DNA of 64,000 nucleotides from Hydrogenophaga sp. Lineage in GTDB: Bacteria; Pseudomonadota; Gammaproteobacteria; Burkholderiales; Burkholderiaceae_C. Positions 8,568 to 17,055 of this stretch are shown piece after piece. Under the pieces are notes generated by a model. It was not told where the DNA came from. It worked only from the letters and a program-made list of their open reading frames with translations, and ran no database searches. Numbering within the stretch: position 1 is the stretch's first letter; the number at the start of each line of letters is the position of its first letter. The DNA is taken from NCBI RefSeq assembly GCF_026125785.1, contig NZ_JAHCKL010000010.1:59230-123229 (forward strand). The letters are read 5' to 3'. Position numbers and translations under genes: made by a program.

Positions 8568-10073
8568 TCAGCGTTTCTCAGGTGGGTTCTTGACCCATAC
8601 GGCCTTGGTCTGGAGGTACTCCTCCATGTGCTCGGTGCCGGACTCGCGCCCGTAGCCGCTCATCTTGTAGCCCCCGAACGGCACCGCCGGGTCCATGGCC
8701 TGGTAGCAGTTCACCCACACCGAGCCCGTGCGCAAACCGCGCGAGACCCTCTGCGCATTGCCGATGTCCCTCGTCCACACCCCAGCACCCAACCCGTAGG
8801 GCGTGTCGTTGCCCCGCCGGATCACCTCCTCGATGCTGTCGAACGGCATCGCCGAGATCACCGGCCCGAAGATCTCCTCGCGCGCGATCGCCATGCTGTC
8901 GGTCACGTTGGCGAAAATCGTCGGCGCCACGAAGTACCCATCGGCCAGCGCCCCCTCGGTGATGCGCTGACCGCCCGAGAGCGCCTGCGCCCCCTCGGCC
9001 TTGCCACTGGCCAGGTAGCCCGTCACCCGCTCCAACTGCGTGTCGCTCACCAGCGGACCGAGTTGCGTCTGCGGGTCCAGCGGGTCGCCCACGCGCAGCG
9101 TCTTGGCAAAGGCCGCCACGCGCTGCACGAATTCGTCGTGGATGCTGCGCTGCACGAACAGGCGCGTGCCCGCGCTGCAGATCTGCCCGGAGTTGTTGAA
9201 CACCGCCATCGCCGCCCCCGGCACCGCCTGGTCCAGGTCGGCGTCGGCGAAGACGATGTTGGGTGACTTGCCACCGAGTTCGACCGAGACGCGCTTCATG
9301 TTGCCCGCCGAGGCGCGCACGATGTGCTGCCCCACTTCGGTGGAGCCGGTGAAGGCGATCTTGTCCACCCCGGGGTGCGCGGAGAGCGCAGCGCCTGCTT
9401 CCCCGAAGCCGGTGACGATGTTGACCACGCCAGCGGGCACGCCCGCCTCCAGGCACAGCTCTCCCAGGCGCAGCGGCGACAGCGGTGCCTGCTCGGCGGG
9501 CTTGAGCACCATGGTGCAGCCCGTGGCCAGCACCGGAGCGATCTTCCAGATGGCCAGACCCAGCGGGCCGTTCCAGGGGTTGATGGCCGCCACCACCCCC
9601 ACCGGCTCCTTGAGGGTGTAGGAGAAGATGTCGCCGTCCACCGAGTTGTCGATGGTGTGGCCGTGCGTGGCCGTGGCCAGGCCCGCGTAGTAGCGCAGCA
9701 GCGCCACGCCGCGGCGCCGCGCGGCCGAGGTGCGGGCGATGGGGCCACCCATGTCCAGGGTGTCGATCAGGCACAGTTCGTCGAAGTGCTTCTCCACCAG
9801 ATCGGCCAGGCGCAGCAGCACGGCCTGGCGGTCAAAGGGCTTGAAGCGGCTCCACGGGCCTTCTTCGAAGGCGCGCCGCGCAGCCGCCACCGCGCGGTCG
9901 ATGTCTTCCCGACCGGCTTCGGCCACTTCGGCCAGAACCTTGCCCGTGCTCGGGTTGTAGGTCTTGAACGTCTTGCCTGATACCGACGGCACCAGCTTGC
10001 CATCGATCAGCAGCAGCTTGGCCTTGCCGTCGAGAAAGGCGGGAGGGGTGAAATTTGTCTGAATGCTTCCCAT
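8568..10073 (-). CDS. NAD(P)-dependent aldehyde dehydrogenase
   Basis: This is a 501-residue member of the ALDH superfamily. Visible motifs are the NPWNGP substrate/cofactor segment, VLKPAEQAPL, FTGSTEVG (cofactor loop), VELGGKSPNIV with the general-base Glu, NNSGQICSAGTR with the nucleophilic Cys, and EEIFGPV near the C-terminus. It oxidises an aldehyde to a carboxylate. It lies between the ABC binding-protein gene (26-bp gap) and the GMC dehydrogenase gene, all leftward, consistent with the GMC enzyme making the aldehyde it consumes. A ribosome site (AGGAGATATCCC) precedes the ATG. Confidence 0.94.
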   Translation of the reverse strand: MGSIQTNFTPPAFLDGKAKLLLIDGKLVPSVSGKTFKTYNPSTGKVLAEVAEAGREDIDRAVAAARRAFEEGPWSRFKPFDRQAVLLRLADLVEKHFDELCLIDTLDMGGPIARTSAARRRGVALLRYYAGLATATHGHTIDNSVDGDIFSYTLKEPVGVVAAINPWNGPLGLAIWKIAPVLATGCTMVLKPAEQAPLSPLRLGELCLEAGVPAGVVNIVTGFGEAGAALSAHPGVDKIAFTGSTEVGQHIVRASAGNMKRVSVELGGKSPNIVFADADLDQAVPGAAMAVFNNSGQICSAGTRLFVQRSIHDEFVQRVAAFAKTLRVGDPLDPQTQLGPLVSDTQLERVTGYLASGKAEGAQALSGGQRITEGALADGYFVAPTIFANVTDSMAIAREEIFGPVISAMPFDSIEEVIRRGNDTPYGLGAGVWTRDIGNAQRVSRGLRTGSVWVNCYQAMDPAVPFGGYKMSGYGRESGTEHMEEYLQTKAVWVKNPPEKR

Positions 10074-10098
10074 GGGATATCTCCTGTCAAGTGGGTGA

Positions 10099-11331
10099 TC
10101 AGCCAGGACGCTTCATCTGGCACGAGGTGGGCAGGGACGACACATAGGGCTCCAGCTTCTGCAGCGTCTTCCACCCGTAGCCGGTTTTCTCCAGGTCGTA
10201 CTTGACCGTCTTGCCATCGGCTTTGGTCCAGCTCGACACCACCTGGGACTGCTGGATCTGGTGGTCGAGTTTGCGCATCTCGATCTCGCCGTTCATGCTC
10301 ATGACCTTCAGGCCCTCCAGCGCCTTGGCCACCGCCACCGGTTCGGTGGTCTTGGCCTTGGCCATGGCGCCCGACAGCAGCTTGATGGTGCTGTAGTAAG
10401 GCAGCACCACGAAGTCGTCGTTGTACTTGGCGCGGAAGGGCTCGATCAGGCTCTTGCTGCGGTCGGTGTAGTCGTTGGGGTTCCAGTAGGTGATGAGCTT
10501 GACGTCGTCCGCGTTGGCCGAGGCCAGCGCGGTCGGCACACCCGTGGTGGCCGCGTTGTAGGTGAAGAACGGCACCTTCAGGCTGGCGTCCTTGGCGGCC
10601 TTGATCAGCAGCGTGAGGTCCGCGCTCCAGTTGGCGGTCACCACGGCCTGCGCACCCGAAGCCTTGATCTTGGCCACGTAGGGCGCGAAGTCCTTCACCG
10701 CCAGCATGGGGTGCAGATCGTCACCCACGATCTCGATGTCCGGCCGCTTCTGCTTGAGCACCGCCTTCACGCCCGCGCTGGTCTGCTGGCCGGTGGAGTA
10801 GTTCTGGTTGATCAGGTAGACCTTTTTCAGGTCCGGCAGCGTGGCCATGTAGCTCACCAGGCCCTGGGTCTTCATGTCCTGGTGGGAGTCGAAGCGGAAG
10901 TGCCAGAAGCTGCATTTCTCGTTGGTCAGTTCCGGCGCACCGTTGGTGACGTCCAGGTAGATCAGCTCCTTGCCCGGGTTGCGCTCGTTGTGGCGGTTGA
11001 TGGCGTCGATCAACGCGGCGGCCACCGCCGAGCTGTGCGCATGCGCGATGTAGCGGATGCCCTGGTCGGCCGCGCTCTTGAGCTGCTGCAAGGACTCCTG
11101 CGGGCTGCCCTTGCCATCGAAGTTCACCACCTCGAAGGTGTGTCCGGATGCCCAGTTCTCCTTGTTGGCGATGTCCACCACCAGGCGCAGGGTCTTGTTG
11201 GCGTTCTCCACAATGGCGGCGGCCGGTCCGGAGAAGGGATCGATGTGAGCGATCTTGACGACGTCGGCCCAGGCCAGGCCGCAAGCCAGGGAAGCAGCCA
11301 CGAAAGCGGCGGTGCGTTGGATGGTTTTCAT
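10099..11331 (-). CDS. Periplasmic substrate-binding protein of a branched-chain amino-acid-type ABC transporter
   Basis: This 410-residue protein starts at MKTIQRTAAFVAASLACGLAWA, a Sec signal peptide with cleavage after AWA. The rest is a type 1 periplasmic-binding fold (VVKIAHIDPFSGPAAAIVENANK, later VKLITYWNPNDYTDRS). The frame is open another 105 codons upstream, but that stretch lacks family sequence and overlaps livF. Such proteins capture amino acids or, often in Burkholderiales, aromatic or aliphatic acids in the periplasm and deliver them to the LivHM permease. The gene closes the liv block and precedes the aldehyde dehydrogenase, suggesting import of the pathway substrate. Confidence 0.93.
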   Translation of the reverse strand: MKTIQRTAAFVAASLACGLAWADVVKIAHIDPFSGPAAAIVENANKTLRLVVDIANKENWASGHTFEVVNFDGKGSPQESLQQLKSAADQGIRYIAHAHSSAVAAALIDAINRHNERNPGKELIYLDVTNGAPELTNEKCSFWHFRFDSHQDMKTQGLVSYMATLPDLKKVYLINQNYSTGQQTSAGVKAVLKQKRPDIEIVGDDLHPMLAVKDFAPYVAKIKASGAQAVVTANWSADLTLLIKAAKDASLKVPFFTYNAATTGVPTALASANADDVKLITYWNPNDYTDRSKSLIEPFRAKYNDDFVVLPYYSTIKLLSGAMAKAKTTEPVAVAKALEGLKVMSMNGEIEMRKLDHQIQQSQVVSSWTKADGKTVKYDLEKTGYGWKTLQKLEPYVSSLPTSCQMKRPG

Positions 11332-11375
11332 GGTGTCTCCTAGAAAGGTGGATGGGCGCAGCCAGGGAAGCGTCG

Positions 11376-12083
11376 TCACACCTCCAGCCACTCCTTGCGG
11401 ATCTGGCTGTTGTGCTGGAGGTCCGAGGGCGTGCCCTCGAAGACGATGGCGCCATGCCCCATGACATAGACGCGTTGGGAAATCTGCATGGCGATGGCCA
11501 GCTTCTGCTCGACCAGCAGCACCGAGATGCCCCGGCGACGCAGTTCCGAGAGATAGGCGCCGACCTGTTCGACGATCTTGGGCGCAAGGCCTTCGGTGGG
11601 CTCGTCGATCATGATGAGGTCCGGGTCGCCCATCAGGGTGCGGCACAGCGTGAGCATCTGCTGTTCACCACCGGACAGCACGCCGGCGGGCGTATGGCGG
11701 CGTTCTTTCAGGCGTGGGAAGAGACCGTACATGTCGTCCATGGACCAGCGCGAGGCGCGGCCCTTCTTCTCGCCCAGGATCAGGTTCTGCTCCACGGTGA
11801 GCGTGGGATAGACATCGCGGCTCTCGGGCACATAGCCCAACCCCTTGTGGGCGATCTGGAAGGCCTTGAGGCCCAGAATCTGCTCGCCCTTGAACCGGAT
11901 GGAGCCGCTGGCCTGCACCTGCCCCATCGCCGCCTTCACCGCGGTGGACCGGCCCACGCCGTTGCGGCCCAGCAGGCTGACGATCTCGCCCTGCCCCACG
12001 TGCAGGTTCAGGCCGTGCAGGACGTGGCTCTTGCCGTAGTAGGCGTGCACGTCGTGCATCTCAAGCATCGGCGCCGCGCTCAT
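11376..12083 (-). CDS. livF: ABC transporter ATP-binding protein, LivF type
   Basis: This 235-residue ATPase has Walker A GRNGVGRSTAVKA (note GVGRST in place of the usual GAGKST, so the P-loop Lys is replaced by Arg), the ABC signature LSGGEQQ and Walker B LIMIDEPTEGL. It overlaps livG by four bases (ATGA). It should pair with LivG to power the LivHM permease. The Lys-to-Arg change in Walker A is unusual and could weaken ATP hydrolysis in this subunit, leaving LivG as the main motor. Confidence 0.92.
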   Translation of the reverse strand: MSAAPMLEMHDVHAYYGKSHVLHGLNLHVGQGEIVSLLGRNGVGRSTAVKAAMGQVQASGSIRFKGEQILGLKAFQIAHKGLGYVPESRDVYPTLTVEQNLILGEKKGRASRWSMDDMYGLFPRLKERRHTPAGVLSGGEQQMLTLCRTLMGDPDLIMIDEPTEGLAPKIVEQVGAYLSELRRRGISVLLVEQKLAIAMQISQRVYVMGHGAIVFEGTPSDLQHNSQIRKEWLEV

Positions 12084-12856
12084 GCAGTAGCCTCCTCGTG
12101 CGCCAGCGTGCCGAGGTAGGCCTCCTGCACCGCCGCGTTGGAACGGATGCGTTCGGGCGTGTCACAGGCGACCACCTCGCCGTACACCACCACCGCGATC
12201 TTGTCGGCCAGGCCAAACACCACGCCCATGTCGTGCTCGACCATCAGCAGGGTCTTGCCTTCGGTCATGCGGCGGATCAGGTCCACCGCCGCGTCGGACT
12301 CCGAACGGCTCATGCCCGCGGTGGGCTCGTCCAGCAGGATCACGTCCGCCCCGCCCGCCACCGTCACGCCGATCTCCAGCGCACGCTGCTCCGCATAAGG
12401 CAGCAGGCCGGCCGCCACGTCGCGCTTGGCCTGCAGGCCGGTCTGCAGCAGGATGGCCTCGGCACGCTCGCGCACGTCGCGCAGACCCGCCAGGCGCTGC
12501 CAGAAGGAATAGCGGTAACCCAGCGACCACATCACGGCACAACGCAGGTTCTCATACACGCTGAGGCGATGGAAGATGTTGGTGATCTGGAAGCTGCGGG
12601 ACAGCCCGGCACGGTTGATCTCAAACGGCTTGAGGCCGGCGATGGAACGGCCCTTGAGCAGGATGTCACCCGAGCTCATGCCGAAGCGACCCGAGATCAG
12701 GTTGAACAGCGTGGTCTTGCCCGCGCCATTGGGCCCGATGATGGCGAACCGCTCGCCGGCGGGCACGACCAGGTTGGCGCCGCGGATGATCTCGGTGGCA
12801 CCGAAGCGCTTGCGCACGTCGCGCAGTTCGATGGCAGGCGTGGTCGCTGCGCTCAT
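12080..12856 (-). CDS. livG: ABC transporter ATP-binding protein, LivG type
   Basis: This 258-residue ATPase starts at MSAATTPAIELRDVRK, where the ATG overlaps the livM stop (ATGA, 12853-12856). The longer open frame upstream is only livM in another frame. Walker A is IIGPNGAGKTTLF, and Walker B is VILLDEPTAGMS. The usual LSGGQ signature is replaced by LLPYAEQRALEIG, as is common in LivG proteins, whose signature is LSYGEQR-like. It partners LivF. Confidence 0.93.
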   Translation of the reverse strand: MSAATTPAIELRDVRKRFGATEIIRGANLVVPAGERFAIIGPNGAGKTTLFNLISGRFGMSSGDILLKGRSIAGLKPFEINRAGLSRSFQITNIFHRLSVYENLRCAVMWSLGYRYSFWQRLAGLRDVRERAEAILLQTGLQAKRDVAAGLLPYAEQRALEIGVTVAGGADVILLDEPTAGMSRSESDAAVDLIRRMTEGKTLLMVEHDMGVVFGLADKIAVVVYGEVVACDTPERIRSNAAVQEAYLGTLAHEEATA

Positions 12857-14136
12857 GGTGTCTTTCCTCCTCCTAGGGCCTGCGCATCGATGTCGGCATT
12901 CACCGCATCCCAGGCCCGCACGAATGCGGCCTTGCGCGCGCGCAGCCACACGCCGCCAATGGCGATAAGCAGCACGCCCACGCCGGTGCCAATGGCCATG
13001 CCGTTGTCGCCCAGTCCGTCCAGCAACCGGGCGGCGGCGGCCTTGCTGGTGCCGAACGCGTGGATATAGGCCAGTTCCACCAGCACCACCGAGCCCAGCG
13101 CGATCAGGGTGGCCGCGAACACCACCGTGCTCCACTCGCGGGCCACGCGGCCGAAGCGGCCATGGCGAATCACGCGCCAGTTGGCCGACAGCACCCCCGT
13201 GAGACCGGCGGGCGCGAACATCACGAACAGCACGAAGAACGCGCCGATGTAGAACTGCCAGGCACCGGTGAAGTCGGAGAGCTTGTGCATCAGGAAGCCG
13301 CCCACCACCGCACCCACGATGGGGCCGGCGAAGCTCGCCGTGCCGCCGATGAAGGTGAGGATGAGCGCGTCGGCCGAGCGCTGCGCGCTCAGGCTTTCGG
13401 CGCTGATGACCTCGAAGTTGATCGCCGACAGGCCGCCGGAAACCCCCGCGAAGAAGGTCGCGGCGACCAGCACGATGTAGCGCACGCGGCGCGTGTCGTA
13501 GCCGATGAACTCGGCGCGCTCCGGGTTGTCGCGCACCGCGTTGGCAATGCGGCCCAGCGGCGTCTGGGTGAACGCGTACATGACCAGGGTGCTGAGCGCG
13601 AGCCAGAAGGCAATGAGGTAGTACACCTGGATCTGCGGCCCGAAGGACAACCCCAGCAAGGGTTCGCCATAGCTGCGGTTGGTGGACAGGCCGCCTTCGC
13701 CACCGAAGAAGCGCGGGAACATGTGCGAAAGCGCGAACACCAGTTCACCAATGCCCAGCGTGATCATGGCGAAGGTCATGCCGGCCTTCTTGGTCATGAT
13801 CAGCCCGAACAGCGCACCGAAGCACATGCCGGCGATGCCGCCCACCAGCGGGATCAGGTAGACCGGCACATACAGGCCGCTGCCATCGGCCGCCATGTTC
13901 ATGGCGTGAACCGCGAAATGCGCGCCCAGCCCGGAGTACACCGCATGGCCGAAGGAGAGCATGCCCCCCTGCCCCAGCAGCATGTTGTAGGACAGGCAGA
14001 ACAGGATGAGCGTGCCCATGGTCGAGAGGAAATAGACCGAGGCCGAGCTGTTGAACACCAGTGGCGCGAACACCACCACCAGAGCGACCAGGGCCCAGGG
14101 AAGCACGCGCTTCCAGACGGATTCGGATGGCTGCAT
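12853..14136 (-). CDS. livM: ABC transporter inner-membrane permease, LivM type, with C-terminal extension
   Basis: This 427-residue hydrophobic protein has the LivM core (SYNMLLGQGGMLSFGHAVYSGLGA, TLIFIGG-type segment ILTFIGGTASFAGPIVGAVVG). After about residue 325 it continues with two extra hydrophobic segments (VVFAATLIALGSVVLVELAYI and MAIGTGVGVLLIAIGGVWL) beyond the core, which ends near 320 in many family members. It forms the translocation pore with LivH. Four-base overlap with livG and a 3-bp gap from livH show one transcript. Confidence 0.9.
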   Translation of the reverse strand: MQPSESVWKRVLPWALVALVVVFAPLVFNSSASVYFLSTMGTLILFCLSYNMLLGQGGMLSFGHAVYSGLGAHFAVHAMNMAADGSGLYVPVYLIPLVGGIAGMCFGALFGLIMTKKAGMTFAMITLGIGELVFALSHMFPRFFGGEGGLSTNRSYGEPLLGLSFGPQIQVYYLIAFWLALSTLVMYAFTQTPLGRIANAVRDNPERAEFIGYDTRRVRYIVLVAATFFAGVSGGLSAINFEVISAESLSAQRSADALILTFIGGTASFAGPIVGAVVGGFLMHKLSDFTGAWQFYIGAFFVLFVMFAPAGLTGVLSANWRVIRHGRFGRVAREWSTVVFAATLIALGSVVLVELAYIHAFGTSKAAAARLLDGLGDNGMAIGTGVGVLLIAIGGVWLRARKAAFVRAWDAVNADIDAQALGGGKTP

Positions 14137-14139
14137 GGT

Positions 14140-15087
14140 TCAGGTCTCCCGCGTGCCCAGCAGCCCGCGCGGCCGGAACACCAGCACCAGGATGAGCAGC
14201 ACATAGGGCAGGATGGGTGCGACCTGCGCCACGGTGAGCTTGAACAGGTCCTGCAGCGGTCCGTTCTCGTCGAGGCTGAGTCCCCAACCCGCGGTCAGCG
14301 TGAGCAGCGAATAGTCCATGGACACCGCGAAGGTCTGCACCACGCCGATCAGCAAGGAGGCCAGTAGCGCGCCCAGCAGCGAACCCAGGCCGCCGATGAC
14401 CACCACCACGAAGATGATGCTGCCCACGGCCGCGGCCATGGACGGCTCGGTCACAAAGGCGTTGCCGCCGATCACCCCCGCCAGCCCGGCGAGCGCCGCG
14501 CCGCCGCCGAACACCAGCGTGAACACGCGCGGGACGTTGTGGCCCAGGGCCTCCACCGATTCAGGGTGGGTCAGTGCCGCCTGGATCACCAGGCCGATGC
14601 GCGTTTTCTTCAACACCAGGTAGATGGCCAGCAGCATCAACAGGGCCACCAGCATCATGAACCCCCGGTAGGCCGGAAAGGTGGTCGAGAACAGGGTGAA
14701 CAGCGGACGGTCCAGCTCGGGTGGCACGCCATACGGCTGGGTTGCACGGCCCCAGATCACCTGAACAATCTCCACGATCATGTAGGCCAGGCCAAAGGTG
14801 AAGAGCAGCTCGGCGATGTGACCGTGGCGGTGCACCACGCGCAGGCCGTGGCGTTCGACGAGCGCACCAACCAGCCCCACCAGCAGCGGCGCCACGATGA
14901 GCCCGGTCCAGAACCCGAGGTGGGTGCTGATGGCGTACGCGAAGTAGGCGCCCAGCATGTAGAAGCTGGCGTGCGCGAAATTGAGCACACCCATCATGCT
15001 GAAGATCAGCGTGAGGCCGGAAGACAGCATGAACAGCAGCAAGCCGTAGCTCACGCCGTTGAGCAAGGCAACGATGAAATATTCCAT
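14140..15087 (-). CDS. livH: ABC transporter inner-membrane permease, LivH type
   Basis: This 315-residue permease has multiple membrane spans and the family segments YGLLLFMLSSGLTLIFSMMGVLNFAHASFYMLGAY (abridged here as NFAHASFYMLGAY, near residue 40) and GGLGSLLGALLASLLIGV near 230. It pairs with LivM. It lies 56 bp downstream of the SDR gene in the same direction and appears to belong to the same long operon. Confidence 0.93.
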   Translation of the reverse strand: MEYFIVALLNGVSYGLLLFMLSSGLTLIFSMMGVLNFAHASFYMLGAYFAYAISTHLGFWTGLIVAPLLVGLVGALVERHGLRVVHRHGHIAELLFTFGLAYMIVEIVQVIWGRATQPYGVPPELDRPLFTLFSTTFPAYRGFMMLVALLMLLAIYLVLKKTRIGLVIQAALTHPESVEALGHNVPRVFTLVFGGGAALAGLAGVIGGNAFVTEPSMAAAVGSIIFVVVVIGGLGSLLGALLASLLIGVVQTFAVSMDYSLLTLTAGWGLSLDENGPLQDLFKLTVAQVAPILPYVLLILVLVFRPRGLLGTRET

Positions 15088-15143
15088 GGGGCAATGGCGC
15101 GGCCGACAACGCCCGACAGGGCGCAGGCGAGGCCGCGCGTACG

Positions 15144-15914
15144 TCAGCGCGCGGTGAACCCGCCGTCCACCGGCAGGGCCACGCCGGTCACGAAGGACGC
15201 TTCATCCGAAGCGAGCCACAGTGCGGCGTTCGCCACCTCCTGCGGCTGCCCGATGCGGCCCAGCGGAATGGCGGCCAGCACGGCCGCCTGCGCCTTGGCG
15301 GCGGCTTCCGCGCTGGCCTTGGGGTCGAAGAACTTGGGGAACATCGGCGTGTCGATGGGGCCGGGGCAGATGGCGTTGACGCGGATGCGGTCTGGCGCGC
15401 AACGCAGCGCGAGCGACTTGGCCATGCCGACGACGCCGAACTTGGCGGCCGAATACACCGGGCTCACCGAAGCTCCCACCAGGCCAGCGGTGGAGGCGGT
15501 GAACATGATGGAGCCGCCACCGGCGGCACGCATGTGCGGAATGGCCGCGCCCGCCGCCAGCAGGCCGGAACGCACGTTCAGGTCCATCGCCTCCGCGTAG
15601 GCCGCCACGTCCAGGTTCTCCACCTCGCGCAGGCCGGGCATGCCCACATGCGCCCAGAGCACGTCCAGGCCACCCAGCAGGCGAACCGCCTCTTCCAGGG
15701 ATTGGCGGCAGTTGTCCGCATCCAGCAGGTCGATCTCGATGGCATGGGCTTTGCCGCCCGCGGCCTTGATGCCGTCCACCACCTGGCGCAGGCGCGCGCC
15801 ATCCACGTCGATGGCGACCACCGCCGCGCCCTCGCGCGCAAAGATTTCGGCGCCAGCCTGGCCCATACCCGATGCGGCGGCCGTCACCACGGCCCGTTTG
15901 TTCTGAAGTCTCAC
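15144..15914 (-). CDS. Short-chain dehydrogenase/reductase (intact active site)
   Basis: This 256-residue SDR has a cofactor loop TAAASGMGQAG near residue 11, Asp in VVAIDVDG that favours NAD over NADP, Ser in TASTAG, and the catalytic YSAAK near residue 156, plus VNAICPGPIDTPM. Unlike the SDR at 4453, its catalytic residues are all present. It probably oxidises a secondary alcohol to a ketone or the reverse. It leads the leftward SDR-livHMGF-ALDH-GMC gene set, with an AT-rich promoter-like region upstream (15915-16031). Confidence 0.92.
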   Translation of the reverse strand: MRLQNKRAVVTAAASGMGQAGAEIFAREGAAVVAIDVDGARLRQVVDGIKAAGGKAHAIEIDLLDADNCRQSLEEAVRLLGGLDVLWAHVGMPGLREVENLDVAAYAEAMDLNVRSGLLAAGAAIPHMRAAGGGSIMFTASTAGLVGASVSPVYSAAKFGVVGMAKSLALRCAPDRIRVNAICPGPIDTPMFPKFFDPKASAEAAAKAQAAVLAAIPLGRIGQPQEVANAALWLASDEASFVTGVALPVDGGFTAR

Positions 15915-15941
15915 GGCGTCTCCAAGTGCTTTTAACTGTCC

Positions 15942-15956
15942 GACCTTTAAAAGGTC
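15942..15956. promoter_or_regulatory. 15-bp palindrome in the promoter region of the SDR-liv operon
   Basis: GACCTTTAAAAGGTC is a perfect palindrome around a central A, 28 bp upstream of the SDR start and in the most AT-rich stretch of this area. A second symmetric element, GGTGTAAACC (GGT-N4-ACC), lies at 15992-16001. Either could be an operator; the regulator is not known. Confidence 0.35.
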
Positions 15957-16031
15957 CCACTATTTTGAAGCCGCAGAAATATCCCTACATTGGTGTAAAC
16001 CCTAGTTCACTGCATCGACCCGCCGAAGCGG

Positions 16032-17051
16032 CTACGCAGACTTTCCCTGGAGGTTCCCATCCCGGTCGATCAGGCCTGCGCGAACGAAGGCCCCGCGCAC
16101 CGCCTCGTCGCGGAAGACGCCGCAGCGCGCCATCACCTGCAGCGTGTTGGCCCCCATATGCCGCGCGCGGGCGAACTGCCCCTCTTCCGGCGCCTGCCTC
16201 GCCAGCACCGTCTTCCGGGCGGATGCCGGGACGCCGGCGTCGGTCAGGGTGTGCGCGATGCGCTCCGGGTCGCGGACATGGAAGGCCCCCATGATGCGAG
16301 GCAGCAGTTCGCCAAGGTCAGCGCGCTCTTGCGCCGCCAGCGTCGGCCACACGCGAGAGAACAGGTGGGCGAAGTAGCGCGCATGCACCCACTCGTCCTC
16401 CAGATGCGCCAGCAACAGGCGTTGCAACGCGGAATGCGCGGTGCTGCGCATGGCATCGACAATGGCCTTGGTGACCATGGTCTCCCCGACGAAGCCCACC
16501 AGAAACCAGGCCATGTCACGCCGTGGCGCAGGCACCTCGGCCACCAGCGCTTCGATCCCGGTGATCTTTTGGCTCGGCCCTTCGTACGCCGCCAGTCCGA
16601 AGGCCTCGCGGATCCGGCCGACGGCCAGCGCGGTGAAGTAGGCGTGGTAGCCCTCATCGGTGTAGAGCTTGAGCGCATCGAGTGCCAGGGGCTCTGGCAC
16701 ATCGTGACCGCGCAGCCGGTTTTCCGCGATGCGCTGCGCCGCGACATTGACGATACGGTGTTCGGTGAGCGCCATGTCGTCGAGAAAGTGCACCAGGCGC
16801 GCCGCACCCAGCCGGTTGCGCGTCTGCAGGTCGAGATCGCCCAGCGCGGGGTGCGACAGCAGTTCGTCCGCGGCACCGAAGGCCAACCAGCGCACACCCG
16901 ACAACTCGTCGCCACGGGCATCCAGGACGAAGTCGGTCAGCGACGGCATGCCGCGCACCGCCGCGCGCTCATTCCAGTCGTGAAAAGGGTCCGTGGCGTC
17001 GGCGGACGTGGCGGCCGACGACCTGTTGCCGGAGGGAGCGCGCCGCCGCAT
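16032..17051 (-). CDS. AurF-family diiron oxygenase
   Basis: This 339-residue protein starts at 17051, four bases past the regulator stop; the longer open frame overlaps that gene. Its metal-ligand pattern matches p-aminobenzoate N-oxygenase AurF closely: Glu97, Glu133 and His136 (EGYH), Glu190, His216, Glu220 and His223 (HLEDEWVH). AurF has E101, E136, H139, E196, H223, E227, H230, with nearly the same spacing. The family oxidises aryl amines or other small molecules with a mu-oxo diiron centre. Here it sits in a catabolic, not antibiotic, context between a GntR regulator and an SDR. The fold assignment is strong; the substrate is open. Confidence 0.85.
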   Translation of the reverse strand: MRRRAPSGNRSSAATSADATDPFHDWNERAAVRGMPSLTDFVLDARGDELSGVRWLAFGAADELLSHPALGDLDLQTRNRLGAARLVHFLDDMALTEHRIVNVAAQRIAENRLRGHDVPEPLALDALKLYTDEGYHAYFTALAVGRIREAFGLAAYEGPSQKITGIEALVAEVPAPRRDMAWFLVGFVGETMVTKAIVDAMRSTAHSALQRLLLAHLEDEWVHARYFAHLFSRVWPTLAAQERADLGELLPRIMGAFHVRDPERIAHTLTDAGVPASARKTVLARQAPEEGQFARARHMGANTLQVMARCGVFRDEAVRGAFVRAGLIDRDGNLQGKSA

Positions 17052-17055
17052 CGCC

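Noticed and set aside
11332-11646. N-terminal extension of the ABC binding protein
   Set aside because: The extra sequence overlaps livF in another frame and lies before a clear signal peptide.
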